Positions 28,091 to 37,571 of a stretch of 64,000 bases of DNA are shown here, one piece after another (position 1 is the first letter of the stretch; each line of letters begins with the position of its first letter). The stretch comes from Duganella aceris (lineage in GTDB: Bacteria; Pseudomonadota; Gammaproteobacteria; Burkholderiales; Burkholderiaceae_D): the NCBI RefSeq assembly GCF_011090165.1, contig NZ_JAADJT010000003.1:434001-498000 (forward strand), given 5' to 3'. The notes under the pieces were generated by a model. The model did not search any database. It was not told where the DNA came from and worked only from the letters and a program-made list of their open reading frames with translations. The translations under genes were made by a program, and so were the position numbers.

Positions 28091-28156
28091 TGCAACGCAC
28101 AAAAAATCGCTTGACTTAATTTTTTAAGGCCGTAAAATCGAGTTTGTTGCGTTGCA
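28091..28156 (+). promoter_or_regulatory. Phasin promoter flanked by inverted TGCAACGCA boxes
   Basis: TTGACT (28111-28116) and TAAAAT (28133-28138) are separated by 16 bases, with the start expected near 28145. TGCAACGCA (28091-28099) lies upstream and its exact reverse complement TGCGTTGCA (28148-28156) lies at the start site. Repression of phasin genes by PhaR is established in related bacteria, so these boxes are candidate PhaR sites. The rest of the 301-bp gap 27952-28252 holds the 27978 hairpin and a leader of about 108 nt with a GGAGA ribosome site. Confidence 0.55.
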
Positions 28157-28252
28157 CAATTTGTTGATCGGTCTGAAACGAGGATGTTTGTTTCTCACCG
28201 ACGGTAGAAACAGCACTATTCATTCAATGACTATTTTCCTGGAGATTTATAC

Positions 28253-28810
28253 ATGTTTTCGATCCCTGAGCAATTTTCCAATGCGACCAAAGCCAACTTT
28301 GAAGCCCAGTTCGCTATCTTCTCGGCCCTGACCAACAAAGCGTTTGAAGGCGTGGAGAAATTCGTCGACCTGAACCTGACCGCTGCCAAGGCATCGCTGG
28401 AAGAATCGTCGGCCACCACCAAGCAACTGCTGTCGGCCAAAGACCCGCAAGAATTCTTCTCGCTGGCCAGTGCTCAGGCTCAGCCAAACGCGGAAAAAAC
28501 CATTGCTTATGGCCGTCACCTGGCGAGCATCGCTTCGAGCACCAGCGCTGAATTCAGCAAAGCCGCTGAAACCCAGATCGCTGAAACCAACCGCAAAGTG
28601 ATTTCGCTGGTTGAAGAAGTGAGCAAAAACGCACCGGCCGGCAGCGAAAACGCGGTCGCCATGTTGAAATCGGCAATCGGCAACGCCAACGCGGGTTACG
28701 AGCAATTCACCCGCACCGCCAAGCAAGCCGCTGAATCGATTGAAAGCAACCTGACGTCGGCAGTGAGCCAATTCACCGCCGCCGGCGCCAAGTTCGCACC
28801 AAAGAAATAA
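28253..28810 (+). CDS. phaP: Phasin (polyhydroxyalkanoate granule protein)
   Basis: The 185-residue, signal-free, helical protein matches the phasin family: [20 protein letters not shown] at the start and [18 protein letters not shown] near the end. Phasins coat PHA granules and control their size. Codon use is strongly biased to AAA and GAA, unlike the GC-rich neighbours, as expected for a highly expressed gene. It is monocistronic, with its own promoter and a terminator at 28852-28882. Confidence 0.95.
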   Translation: MFSIPEQFSNATKANFEAQFAIFSALTNKAFEGVEKFVDLNLTAAKASLEESSATTKQLLSAKDPQEFFSLASAQAQPNAEKTIAYGRHLASIASSTSAEFSKAAETQIAETNRKVISLVEEVSKNAPAGSENAVAMLKSAIGNANAGYEQFTRTAKQAAESIESNLTSAVSQFTAAGAKFAPKK

Positions 28811-28820
28811 GATGGAATAA

Positions 28821-28842
28821 GCCGGCGCGCCAGCGCGCCGGC
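28821..28842. repeat. GC-rich hairpin after phaP
   Basis: GCCGGCGCGC and GCGCGCCGGC pair exactly around a 2-base loop CA. It lies 11 bp after the phaP stop and ahead of the terminator at 28852. It could stabilise the phaP transcript 3' end. Confidence 0.6.
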
Positions 28843-28851
28843 CTCCATGGT

Positions 28852-28882
28852 AAAAAGCCCCGGTCACGTGCCGGGGCTTTTT
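28852..28882. terminator. Two-way intrinsic terminator between phaP and livF
   Basis: AGCCCCGG (28856-28863) pairs with CCGGGGCT (28871-28878), with A-run before and T-run after the stem. It serves phaP on the plus strand and livF, ending 1 bp away, on the minus strand. Confidence 0.88.
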
Positions 28883-28883
28883 T

Positions 28884-29606
28884 TTATTCGCCGAGGTAGG
28901 CGGCTTTGACGCGGGGATCGTCCAGCATGTCCTGGGCGTTGCCGCCCATGGTGATATTGCCGGAATCCATGACATAACCGCGATGCGCGGCTTGCAGGGC
29001 GAGCTTCGCATTCTGCTCCACCAGCAGTATGGTGATGCCCTCTTTCGAGACATTGCGGATCACCTCGAAAATCTTTTCCACCATAATCGGCGACAAGCCC
29101 ATCGACGGCTCATCCAATAACAGCAGATTAGGATGCGACATCAACGCGCGCGCCATCGCCAGCATTTGCTGCTCGCCGCCGGACAAGGTGCCGGCCATCT
29201 GCGCCGAGCGTTCCTTCAACCGCGGGAAGACATCGAACCATTTGGCGATATCCGCATCGATGCCGGCTTTATCGTTGCGCGTGTAAGCGCCCATCATCAG
29301 ATTCTCGTGAATCGACATGCGGGTGAATACGCCGCGGCCTTCCGGCACCATCGCGAGTTTCTTCTCAACCAGATGGAAGGACTTGCTGCCTTTTAAAGAT
29401 TCACCCTGGTAGGTGATCGTGCCCTCGACTTTGCAAGGCGGCAGCGTGCCGGTGATGGCTTTCAAAGTCGTGGTCTTGCCGGCGCCGTTGGCGCCGATCA
29501 GCGCGATCAGCTCGCCCTTGTTCACTTCCAGATCGATACCCTTGACGGCCTTGATGCCGCCGTACGCGACTTTCAGTCCCGATACTTTAAGAACGTTGTC
29601 GCTCAT
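28884..29606 (-). CDS. livF: Branched-chain amino acid ABC transporter ATPase LivF
   Basis: The 240-residue ATPase has Walker A GANGAGKTT, signature LSGGEQQMLAMARAL, Walker B LLLLDEPSMGLS and the LivF-type GVFTRMSIHENLMMGAY. It is one of two ATPases powering leucine, isoleucine and valine import. The start overlaps the livG stop by one base. It is the last gene of livH-livM-livG-livF. Confidence 0.96.
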   Translation of the reverse strand: MSDNVLKVSGLKVAYGGIKAVKGIDLEVNKGELIALIGANGAGKTTTLKAITGTLPPCKVEGTITYQGESLKGSKSFHLVEKKLAMVPEGRGVFTRMSIHENLMMGAYTRNDKAGIDADIAKWFDVFPRLKERSAQMAGTLSGGEQQMLAMARALMSHPNLLLLDEPSMGLSPIMVEKIFEVIRNVSKEGITILLVEQNAKLALQAAHRGYVMDSGNITMGGNAQDMLDDPRVKAAYLGE

Positions 29607-30376
29607 TAGTGCGATCCTCCCAGATAGGCTTCAATCACAGCCTTATTGCTTTGTATTTCCGCCGGCAGGCCCTCCGCGATCGGCTTGCCGTATTCCAGCA
29701 CCATCAGACGGTCGCACAGGCTCATCATCATCTTGACGTCGTGCTCGATCAGCAGCACGGTCTTGCCCTGCTCCTTGATCTTGACCAGCAACTCCTTCAG
29801 CGCCAGCTTCTCGGTGGCGTTCATGCCGGCGGCCGGCTCGTCCAGCGCCAGCAGCTGCGGATCGGTGGCCAGCGCGCGCGCGATCTCCAACCGGCGCTGA
29901 TCGCCGTAGGACAGGAATTTCGAGGTGCGGTTGGCGAATTTGCCGATGCCGACGAAGTCCAGCAGCTCCTGCGAGCGCTTGCGGATCGCCGCCTCCTCCT
30001 CGCGCGCCGCCTTGTGGCGGAACACGGCGCCGAACACGCCTTGGTGCGAGCGCACGTGGCGGCCGACCATGACGTTCTCCAGCGCGGTCATCTCGCCGAA
30101 CAGGCGGATGTTCTGGAAGGTGCGGGCGATGCCGGCCTTGGCCACCTCATGCGGCGCGGACGGCGAATACGGCTTGCCGCCCAGCTCGAAGGTGCCGGTG
30201 TCCGGCTGGTACAGGCCGGTGATGACGTTGAAGAAGGTGGTCTTGCCGGCGCCGTTCGGGCCGATCAGGCCGTAGATCTGGCCCTTCATGATCTTGATGC
30301 TGACATCGGTCAGCGCCTGCAAGCCGCCGAAGCGCTTGTTGACGCCGGCGATGTGGAGAATTACTTGTTCGCTCAT
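29606..30376 (-). CDS. livG: Branched-chain amino acid ABC transporter ATPase LivG
   Basis: The 256-residue ATPase has Walker A GPNGAGKTT, the region GIARTFQNIRLFGEMTALEN typical of LivG, a shortened signature FLSYGDQRRLEIARAL usual for this subfamily, and Walker B LLALDEPAAGMN. It pairs with LivF at the LivH/LivM membrane core. Confidence 0.96.
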   Translation of the reverse strand: MSEQVILHIAGVNKRFGGLQALTDVSIKIMKGQIYGLIGPNGAGKTTFFNVITGLYQPDTGTFELGGKPYSPSAPHEVAKAGIARTFQNIRLFGEMTALENVMVGRHVRSHQGVFGAVFRHKAAREEEAAIRKRSQELLDFVGIGKFANRTSKFLSYGDQRRLEIARALATDPQLLALDEPAAGMNATEKLALKELLVKIKEQGKTVLLIEHDVKMMMSLCDRLMVLEYGKPIAEGLPAEIQSNKAVIEAYLGGSH

Positions 30377-30387
30377 TTCTGCTTTCC

Positions 30388-31605
<1,218 letters not shown>

Positions 31606-31615
31606 GCTGTCTCCC

Positions 31616-32545
31616 TTAAGCGCGGTCGGCGACGCGTTCGCCCATGATGCCGGACGGACGGACCGTCAGCACGATGATCAACACCACGAAGGCGAAGATG
31701 TCCTGGTAGTGGCTGCCGAGGAAGCCGCCGGTCAGGTCGCCGATGTAGCCGGCGCCCAGGCTTTCGATAATGCCGAGCACGATCCCGCCCAGCATCGCGC
31801 CGTAAATGTTGCCGATACCGCCCAGCACCGCCGCGCAGAACGCCTTCAAACCGGGCAGGAAGCCCATCGAGAACTGGATCGACGCGTAGTTGGCGCCCCA
31901 CATCACGCCGGCCACCGCAGCCAGCGCCGCGCCCAGCGCGAAGGTGGCGATGATGACCTTGTTCGAATCGACGCCCATCAGACCGGCGACGCGGGGATTT
32001 TCCGCCGTGGCGCGCATGGCGCGGCCCATCTTGGTTTTTTCCACCAGCAGCACCAGCCCGGCCATCGACACCAGCGCCAGCGCCAGCAGCAGGATCTGCG
32101 TCGGCGAGATCAGCGCGCCGCCGATGGCGACCGGTTCCGACGACAACAGCTGCGGGAACGGCAGCGGGTTGCGGCCCCAGATCATCATCGCGAAGGTGTT
32201 GAGCAAGGTCGACACGCCGATCGCCGTGATCAGCGGCGCCAGCCGTGGCGCGTTGCGCAGGCGGCGGTAGGCGATGCGTTCGATCAGCACGTTGACGATC
32301 ATGCAGACCGGGATGGCGCCGCCGATGGCGATCGCCAGCTTGATGTAGCCGGGCATGTCGGGGAAGTGCTGGTTGAGGATGTTGAGGATGGTGAGGCCGG
32401 TCATCGCGCCGATCATCAGCACGTCGCCGTGCGCGAAGTTGATCAGGTTGAGGACGCCGTACACCATGGTGTAGCCCAGCGCGACCAGTGCATACATGCT
32501 GCCGAGCACCAGCCCATTAATAATTTGTTGGATAAAAGTATCCAT
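31616..32545 (-). CDS. livH: Branched-chain amino acid ABC transporter permease LivH
   Basis: The 309-residue permease has about eight hydrophobic segments, with MDTFIQQIINGLVLGSMYAL at the start and ATAENPRVAGLMGVDSNKV as the coupling loop. It is the first gene of the transporter operon. The periplasmic binding protein gene (livJ/livK) is not in this window, so it must be supplied from elsewhere. A terminator-like hairpin lies 47-86 bp before the start. Confidence 0.96.
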   Translation of the reverse strand: MDTFIQQIINGLVLGSMYALVALGYTMVYGVLNLINFAHGDVLMIGAMTGLTILNILNQHFPDMPGYIKLAIAIGGAIPVCMIVNVLIERIAYRRLRNAPRLAPLITAIGVSTLLNTFAMMIWGRNPLPFPQLLSSEPVAIGGALISPTQILLLALALVSMAGLVLLVEKTKMGRAMRATAENPRVAGLMGVDSNKVIIATFALGAALAAVAGVMWGANYASIQFSMGFLPGLKAFCAAVLGGIGNIYGAMLGGIVLGIIESLGAGYIGDLTGGFLGSHYQDIFAFVVLIIVLTVRPSGIMGERVADRA

Positions 32546-32591
32546 TCAGAGTGCCTTTACTATGTGTTATGCCTGCACAGACGATTCAAGT

Positions 32592-32631
32592 AACAAAAAC
32601 GGCACCCGGGGAGGGTGTCCCCGTAGTGCCG
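32592..32631 (-). terminator. Intrinsic terminator or attenuator between ispH and livH
   Basis: Read on the minus strand, CGGCAC, then CGGGG, a 7-base loop, CCCCG and GTGCCG form a long stem followed by TTTTTG. It lies 180 bp after the ispH stop and about 47 bp before livH. It could end the fkpB-ispH transcript or act in the livH leader. No clear promoter could be placed between ispH and this stem. Confidence 0.7.
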
Positions 32632-32811
32632 CCGTTGACTACGCGTTCAAAATGCAAGTTTCGTGCCTGACCGGTGTCCAAGGTCGCCCCAGTTTATAAG
32701 CAGAAACGACAACTTTTTAGAGCGAGGCAAATAATAGCGAGAATTAGGGCAAACTAACTGCGGAATAATTCGGCACTCCCTGAATTAAATTCCGTGTCGG
32801 CCATGGATTCT

Positions 32812-33777
32812 TCAGGCCGTGCCCTTGATTGGTGCGCTCTTCGGAATGCCGTCCAAGCCTCTGGGCATCGGGAAGGTGACCGATTCCTGCACACCGTCGA
32901 GCGGACGCACGCTGCGCGCGCCCAGTTCCTTGAGCCGGTCGATCACCGCCTGCACCAGCACCTCCGGCGCCGACGCGCCGGCCGTGACGCCCACGCGCTG
33001 CTTGCCCTCCAGCCATGCCGCTTCGATCTGCGTGGCGTTGTCGACCATGTAGGCGGGGGTGCCCTTCTTCTCCGCCACTTCGCGCAGGCGGTTGGAATTG
33101 GAGCTGTTCGGACTGCCGACCACGATCACCACCTCGACCTGCGGCGCCATGAACTTCACGGCTTCCTGCCGGTTGGTGGTGGCGTAGCAAATGTCGCCTT
33201 TTTTCGGTTCGATAATCGCCGGATATTTGAGCTTCAGCGCCGCGATGATGTCGGCGGTGTCGTCCACCGACAACGTTGTCTGCGAAACGTAGGCCAGCTG
33301 GTCGGGTTTGGCGACGTTCAGCGTGGCGACGTCGGCCACGGTTTCGACCAGGTACATGCCCTCTTCGGTCTGGCCCATCGTGCCTTCGACTTCCGGATGG
33401 CCGTCGTGGCCGATCATGACGATCTCGCAGCCCTGCTTGCGCATCTTGGCGACTTCGACGTGGACCTTGGTCACCAGCGGACAGGTGGCGTCGAAAATGC
33501 TCAGGCCGCGCGATTCCGCCTCGGCGCGCACCGCCTTGGACACGCCGTGCGCCGAGAACACCAGCGTGTTGCCGGCCGGGACGTCGTCCAGGTCCTCGAT
33601 GAAGATCGCCCCCTTGTTGCGCAGATCTTCCACCACATAGGCGTTGTGGACGATTTCATGGCGCACGTAGATCGGCGCGCCGAACTGCAGCAATGCGCGC
33701 TCGACGATTTCAATGGCGCGGTCGACGCCGGCGCAAAAACCGCGCGGCTGGGCCAACAGGATTTCTTTATCGCTCAT
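32812..33777 (-). CDS. ispH: 4-hydroxy-3-methylbut-2-enyl diphosphate reductase
   Basis: The 321-residue iron-sulfur enzyme makes IPP and DMAPP in the last step of the MEP isoprenoid pathway. The three cluster ligands are Cys15 ([11 protein letters not shown]), Cys99 ([11 protein letters not shown]) and Cys197 ([10 protein letters not shown]). The catalytic Glu lies in the [16 protein letters not shown] region. It begins 8 bp after the fkpB stop, the usual fkpB-ispH pairing in proteobacteria. Confidence 0.97.
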   Translation of the reverse strand: MSDKEILLAQPRGFCAGVDRAIEIVERALLQFGAPIYVRHEIVHNAYVVEDLRNKGAIFIEDLDDVPAGNTLVFSAHGVSKAVRAEAESRGLSIFDATCPLVTKVHVEVAKMRKQGCEIVMIGHDGHPEVEGTMGQTEEGMYLVETVADVATLNVAKPDQLAYVSQTTLSVDDTADIIAALKLKYPAIIEPKKGDICYATTNRQEAVKFMAPQVEVVIVVGSPNSSNSNRLREVAEKKGTPAYMVDNATQIEAAWLEGKQRVGVTAGASAPEVLVQAVIDRLKELGARSVRPLDGVQESVTFPMPRGLDGIPKSAPIKGTA

Positions 33778-33785
33778 GGACTTCC

Positions 33786-34238
33786 TCAGAGTACGGAAAT
33801 AAGGTTGACTTCGAATTTCAGCGGTTGGCCGGCCAGCGGGTGGTTGAAGTCGAACAGGCAGGTGTCATCGCCCAGTTCGCGCAGGATGCCGGCAAAGCGG
33901 CCGCCGCCCGGCGCGGCGAAGTCGACCAGGTCGCCCACCTTGTAGTCGGCGCCCGGCACCGAATTCTCGTCCAGCGTGGCGCGCGTGACTTCGCGCACCA
34001 GTTCCGGATTGCGCGGGCCGAAGCCGACGCCCGGTTCCAGCTCGAAAGTCTTGTGCGTGCCTTCCGGCAGGCCGATCAGCAGCTCCTCCAGCACCGGCGC
34101 CAGCTGGCCCTGGCCCAGCATTAGCGTGGCGGGATTTCCGCTGAAGGTTGACACGATATCAGTACCGTCCAGCGAGGCGAGACGATAATGCAGGGTGAGA
34201 TAGGCCGATTGGGTGACGACGGGTTGCGCGATAGACAT
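33786..34238 (-). CDS. fkpB: FKBP-type peptidyl-prolyl isomerase (SlpA/FkpB type)
   Basis: The 150-residue protein has the FKBP pattern [20 protein letters not shown] and [21 protein letters not shown], with the large insert-in-flap region of SlyD/SlpA proteins ([20 protein letters not shown]). There is no signal peptide, so it folds proteins in the cytoplasm. It is the first gene of the fkpB-ispH operon and is divergent from radC, 90 bp away. Confidence 0.93.
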   Translation of the reverse strand: MSIAQPVVTQSAYLTLHYRLASLDGTDIVSTFSGNPATLMLGQGQLAPVLEELLIGLPEGTHKTFELEPGVGFGPRNPELVREVTRATLDENSVPGADYKVGDLVDFAAPGGGRFAGILRELGDDTCLFDFNHPLAGQPLKFEVNLISVL

Positions 34239-34328
34239 GACTTAAGGCTCGGTAAGCTGGCAAAGGCTATATTGTAAGCCACCTTGCCGCTTGCGCCCGC
34301 CGGCCGTGTCGATTTACGGAGGATATCG

Positions 34329-35003
34329 ATGACGATCAATAACTGGCCGGCGCAGCTGCGCCCGCGCGAACGGCTGATCCGCGAAGGCGCGCAGGCGCTG
34401 ACCGACGCCGAATTGCTGGCGATATTCCTGCGGGTCGGCGTGCCCGGCAAGGACGCGGTGCAGCTGGGAACGGATATGGTGCACCATTTTGGCTCACTGC
34501 AAGCCTTGTTCGCCGCCAGCCTGGGCGAGTTTTCCGCCATCCACGGCCTGGGTCCGGCCAAGTTCGCGCAGTTGCAGGCGGTGATGGAGCTGGCCCGCCG
34601 CGCCATCATGGAGGAAATGAAGGCCGGCGCGACGCTGGGCTCGCCAAAGGCGGTGAAGGAATACCTGCGGCTGGCGTTCGCCGGTAAGCCCTTCGAATCG
34701 TTCCATGTATTGTTCCTCGATGTGAAGAACCGGCTGATCGAGGCCAAGGAAATGTTTCGCGGCACCTTGACACACACCAGCGTCTATCCGCGCGAAGTGG
34801 TCAAGGAAGCGCTGGCGCGCAACGCCGCCAGCGTCATGCTGGCCCACAACCACCCGTCCGGCACGCCCGATCCCAGCGAATCCGACCTGCTGCTGACGCG
34901 GGCGCTGATGCAGGCGCTGGCGCTGGTGGATATCCGCATCCTGGATCATTTTGTGGTCGCCGGACATCAAGTCCATTCGTTCGCCGAGCATGGCCAGCTC
35001 TGA
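34329..35003 (+). CDS. radC: RadC-family JAB/MPN-domain protein
   Basis: The 224-residue protein has an N-terminal helix-hairpin-helix (IHGLGPAKFAQLQAV) and a C-terminal JAB/MPN domain with the metal motif AHNHPSGTPDPSESD. The family is called DNA repair protein RadC, though the repair role is disputed. The start at 34329 has GGAGGA upstream, and MTINNWPAQLRPRERLI matches the family start. Confidence 0.94.
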   Translation: MTINNWPAQLRPRERLIREGAQALTDAELLAIFLRVGVPGKDAVQLGTDMVHHFGSLQALFAASLGEFSAIHGLGPAKFAQLQAVMELARRAIMEEMKAGATLGSPKAVKEYLRLAFAGKPFESFHVLFLDVKNRLIEAKEMFRGTLTHTSVYPREVVKEALARNAASVMLAHNHPSGTPDPSESDLLLTRALMQALALVDIRILDHFVVAGHQVHSFAEHGQL

Positions 35004-35094
35004 GTTTACCCCTATCGGCTCAAGGGTTTACCGTCGAATCCGAAATTGTTAAATTTTTCTAGATGCGCATGACACAATTGTTTTTCACAAGTCA

Positions 35095-35123
35095 TTGAAA
35101 AAGCTGAGTTTTTTGGATATACT
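35095..35123 (+). promoter_or_regulatory. Sigma-70 promoter of rpmB-rpmG
   Basis: TTGAAA (35095-35100) and TATACT (35118-35123) are 17 bases apart. The start is expected near 35130, about 35 nt before the rpmB ATG, with AAGGAG as ribosome site. Confidence 0.75.
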
Positions 35124-35164
35124 CTCGTTTTTCCAATTGTGGAATGTCTTTTAAGGAGTGCGTT

Positions 35165-35401
35165 ATGGCACGTGTTTGCCAAGTTACTGGGAAGAAGCCG
35201 ATGGTCGGCAACAATGTTTCCCACGCAAACAACAAAACCAAACGTCGTTTCCTGCCTAACCTGCAGAACCGTCGTATTTTTGTTGAATCTGAAAACCGCT
35301 GGGTCTCCCTGCGTCTGTCCAACGCTGGTCTGCGCGTCATCGACAAGGTCGGCATCGATGCCGTCCTGGCCGATATGCGCGCCCGTGGCGAAAAAGTCTA
35401 A
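35165..35401 (+). CDS. rpmB: 50S ribosomal protein L28
   Basis: The 78-residue protein starts [17 protein letters not shown] and includes [19 protein letters not shown], the L28 signature. It binds 23S rRNA near the E site. The start at 35165 is set by a strong AAGGAG ribosome site. It is followed after 13 bp by rpmG, the conserved rpmBG operon. Codon use is the highly expressed type. Confidence 0.98.
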   Translation: MARVCQVTGKKPMVGNNVSHANNKTKRRFLPNLQNRRIFVESENRWVSLRLSNAGLRVIDKVGIDAVLADMRARGEKV

Positions 35402-35414
35402 TTAGGGAGCTACC

Positions 35415-35582
35415 ATGGCAAAAACTGGCCGCGACAAAATCAAACTGGAATCGACCGCAGGTACGGGTTTCTTCTACACCACTACCAAGAACAAGCGCAC
35501 CACGCCTGCTAAAATGGAGATCATGAAGTTCGATCCTAAAGCACGCAAGCACGTTATGTTCAAAGAAACCAAGATCAAGTAA
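35415..35582 (+). CDS. rpmG: 50S ribosomal protein L33
   Basis: The 55-residue protein reads [20 protein letters not shown], then [20 protein letters not shown] and ends in [11 protein letters not shown]. The zinc-binding cysteines of some L33 proteins are absent, so this is the zinc-free form. GGGAG is the ribosome site. The operon ends in a strong terminator. Confidence 0.98.
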   Translation: MAKTGRDKIKLESTAGTGFFYTTTKNKRTTPAKMEIMKFDPKARKHVMFKETKIK

Positions 35583-35597
35583 TCCGATCTTCGTTCC

Positions 35598-35639
35598 GAA
35601 AAAAAAGCCGCTCAGCTCACGCTCAGCGGCTTTTTTTTA
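35598..35639. terminator. Two-way terminator after rpmG
   Basis: GCCGCT (35607-35612) pairs with AGCGGC (35625-35630), extended by AGC/GCT past one mismatch around a TCAC loop, with A8 before and T8 after. The stop codon of the convergent gene at 35637 lies in the T-tract, so the signal serves both strands. Confidence 0.9.
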
Positions 35640-36155
35640 TTTGGACAGGCAGCCTTCGGTGTGCAGCACCTGCTGCCATTCGCCGGCGTACATGCCGGTG
35701 ACCTTGCCCTTGCCGGTCTCGAAGCGCAGCGCATACTGGCCGCCGCCGGCCATCACCGTCAGCGTCTGCTCGGACGGATCGCGCAGCTGCTGGGCGCGCA
35801 CGATGGCCTCGCCGTAGCTGCGCTCGACCTTGGCGACCGCGTCGCCCAGCGCGATGCCGCGCTCGGAGGCGATGCCCTCCTCCATCACGTCGACCCGCTT
35901 CAGCACGTCGTCGATGAACATCAGCAGCAAGCCCGGCTGGCGCGCCGGCTCGGCCTGGAAGCAGTTCGGCGCGCTGCGCAATTCCTTCGGCGTGCGCGCC
36001 AGCTTCTCGCCCAGTATCTTGTTGACCGTGTCGAACCCCATGCCGATCTTCAGCGGACCGGCGCCGTCGAAACGCACCGTCCAGTCGCCCGCCCGCGCCG
36101 CCGGCGACAAGGCCAATGCCATCGCCGCGCCCACCAACACACTACGCCATCCCAT
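35637..36155 (-). CDS. Secreted protein of unknown function
   Basis: The 172-residue protein has a signal peptide (cleavage after ARA at about residue 22). The mature part starts GDWTVRFDGAGPLKIGMGFD and has two cysteines (NCFQ and EGCL near the end) that may pair. The pattern of a short repeat TVNKIL... and GDAVAKVERSYGEA suggests a two-part fold, as in small periplasmic proteins that begin with a PLKIGM motif. No family is recognised. AGAGGA supports the start at 36155. It follows the desaturase terminator and may have its own promoter or read through. Confidence 0.8.
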   Translation of the reverse strand: MGWRSVLVGAAMALALSPAARAGDWTVRFDGAGPLKIGMGFDTVNKILGEKLARTPKELRSAPNCFQAEPARQPGLLLMFIDDVLKRVDVMEEGIASERGIALGDAVAKVERSYGEAIVRAQQLRDPSEQTLTVMAGGGQYALRFETGKGKVTGMYAGEWQQVLHTEGCLSK

Positions 36156-36174
36156 ATCTCTTCCTCTGCAAATG

Positions 36175-36196
36175 AAAAACGGCCCCGCAGGGCCGC
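36175..36196 (-). terminator. Terminator of the desaturase gene
   Basis: On the minus strand, CGGCCC and GGGCCG form a stem with a short loop, followed by five T (plus A at 36175-36179). It lies 23 bp after the desaturase stop. Confidence 0.75.
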
Positions 36197-36218
36197 TTGA
36201 TTGTATCAATACTTGCTG

Positions 36219-37421
36219 TTAAGCGTAGCTGCGCAGACGCAACGAGAAATCCTGCAGCGACTTGATGCCCGAGCCTTCGGCGCGGTTGCACCAGTCCTGC
36301 AGCTTGTGCAGCAGCTGGTCGCGGGTGAAGTGCGAGCGCTCCCAGATCACGCCCAGTTCCACGCGCATATTGTGCATGGTTTCCAGCGCCTTGCTGTGCT
36401 GGAACAGCTCCACCAGCTGCTGCTGCTGCGGCGCTTCCAGTTTGCCCGGCTCGCGCTGCATCAGCTTGCGCGACGATTTGAGGAAACGCGCCTCCAGCTG
36501 CGCCTTGTCCTTCAGGTGTTCGATCTCTTCCTTCCAGGCGTGCTTCATCGACTTGGCGTACTTGGCCATGACGTCGTAGCGGTTGGCGATCACCGATTGC
36601 AGTGTCTCGAAGTCGGCTTCCAGCTTGTCCTTGGCGAACTTCGGCTCCGGCGCCAGCTTCTTGACCTTGGCCAGGCCCATCATCTCCAGCGCGCGGATGT
36701 AGCCCCAGCCGATGTCGAACTCGTACCATTTCGACGACAGCTTGGCCGAGGTGGCGAAGGTGTGGTGGTTGTTGTGCAATTCCTCGCCGCCGATCAGCAG
36801 GCCGAACGGGATGATGTTGGTGGCCGCGTCGGCGCAATCGTAGTTGCGGTAGCCCCAGTAGTGGCCGATGCCGTTGATGATGCCGGCCGCCGTGATCGGA
36901 ATCCACACCATCTGCACCGCCCAGACGGTGATGCCGATGACGCCGAACAGCAGGAAGTTGATGACCAGCAGCGCCACCACGCCCGACGCGCTGAAGCGCG
37001 TGTAGACATTGCGTTCGATCCAGTCATCCGGCGTGCCGTGGCCGTACTTGTCCATGGTTTCCTGGTTTTTCGATTCGACGCGGTACAGCTCGGCGCCTTC
37101 CCAGAAGACTTTCTTGATGCCGCGCGTGACCGGGCTGTGCGGATCTTCCTCGGTGTCGCACTTGGCGTGGTGCTTGCGGTGGATCGAGGCCCACTCCTTG
37201 GTCACCTGGCCGGTGGTCAGCCACAGCCAGAAACGGAAGAAGTGGCTAGGAATGGCGTGCAGCTCCAGCGCGCGGTGCGCTTGATGGCGGTGCAGGTAAA
37301 TGGTGACGCTGGCGATGGTGATGTGGGTGACCGCCATCGTATAGAAGAAAACTTGCCATGCGGTGAGTCGGGTGACGCCGTTCGACAAAAAATCCAATAC
37401 TGCATTTAAACTAAAGCTCAT
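36219..37421 (-). CDS. desA: Membrane fatty acid desaturase (acyl-lipid delta-9 type)
   Basis: The 400-residue di-iron enzyme inserts a double bond into acyl chains of membrane lipids. The histidine boxes are HRHQAH (residues 44-49), HRKHH near residue 85 and HNNHH near residue 215, with membrane segments between them. After about residue 255 there is a long, charged, helical tail ending in LQDWCNRAEGSGIKSLQDFS. The tail is soluble and likely coiled-coil, longer than the minimal desaturase. GGAGTAGTA is the ribosome site. The gene is monocistronic with its own terminator. Confidence 0.92.
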   Translation of the reverse strand: MSFSLNAVLDFLSNGVTRLTAWQVFFYTMAVTHITIASVTIYLHRHQAHRALELHAIPSHFFRFWLWLTTGQVTKEWASIHRKHHAKCDTEEDPHSPVTRGIKKVFWEGAELYRVESKNQETMDKYGHGTPDDWIERNVYTRFSASGVVALLVINFLLFGVIGITVWAVQMVWIPITAAGIINGIGHYWGYRNYDCADAATNIIPFGLLIGGEELHNNHHTFATSAKLSSKWYEFDIGWGYIRALEMMGLAKVKKLAPEPKFAKDKLEADFETLQSVIANRYDVMAKYAKSMKHAWKEEIEHLKDKAQLEARFLKSSRKLMQREPGKLEAPQQQQLVELFQHSKALETMHNMRVELGVIWERSHFTRDQLLHKLQDWCNRAEGSGIKSLQDFSLRLRSYA

Positions 37422-37571
37422 TACTACTCCAAAGTGGGCATGTCTCGCTGTCCGGTCGTTCCGATAACATTGCGCTTTTGGCAGGCGCGGGAAGTCCCTC
37501 AGTCGTACTTTTGAACTATATTGTACGCTGAATTAATGCTGACTTGAGGAAGCTTTTCCAGCCGTCACACA

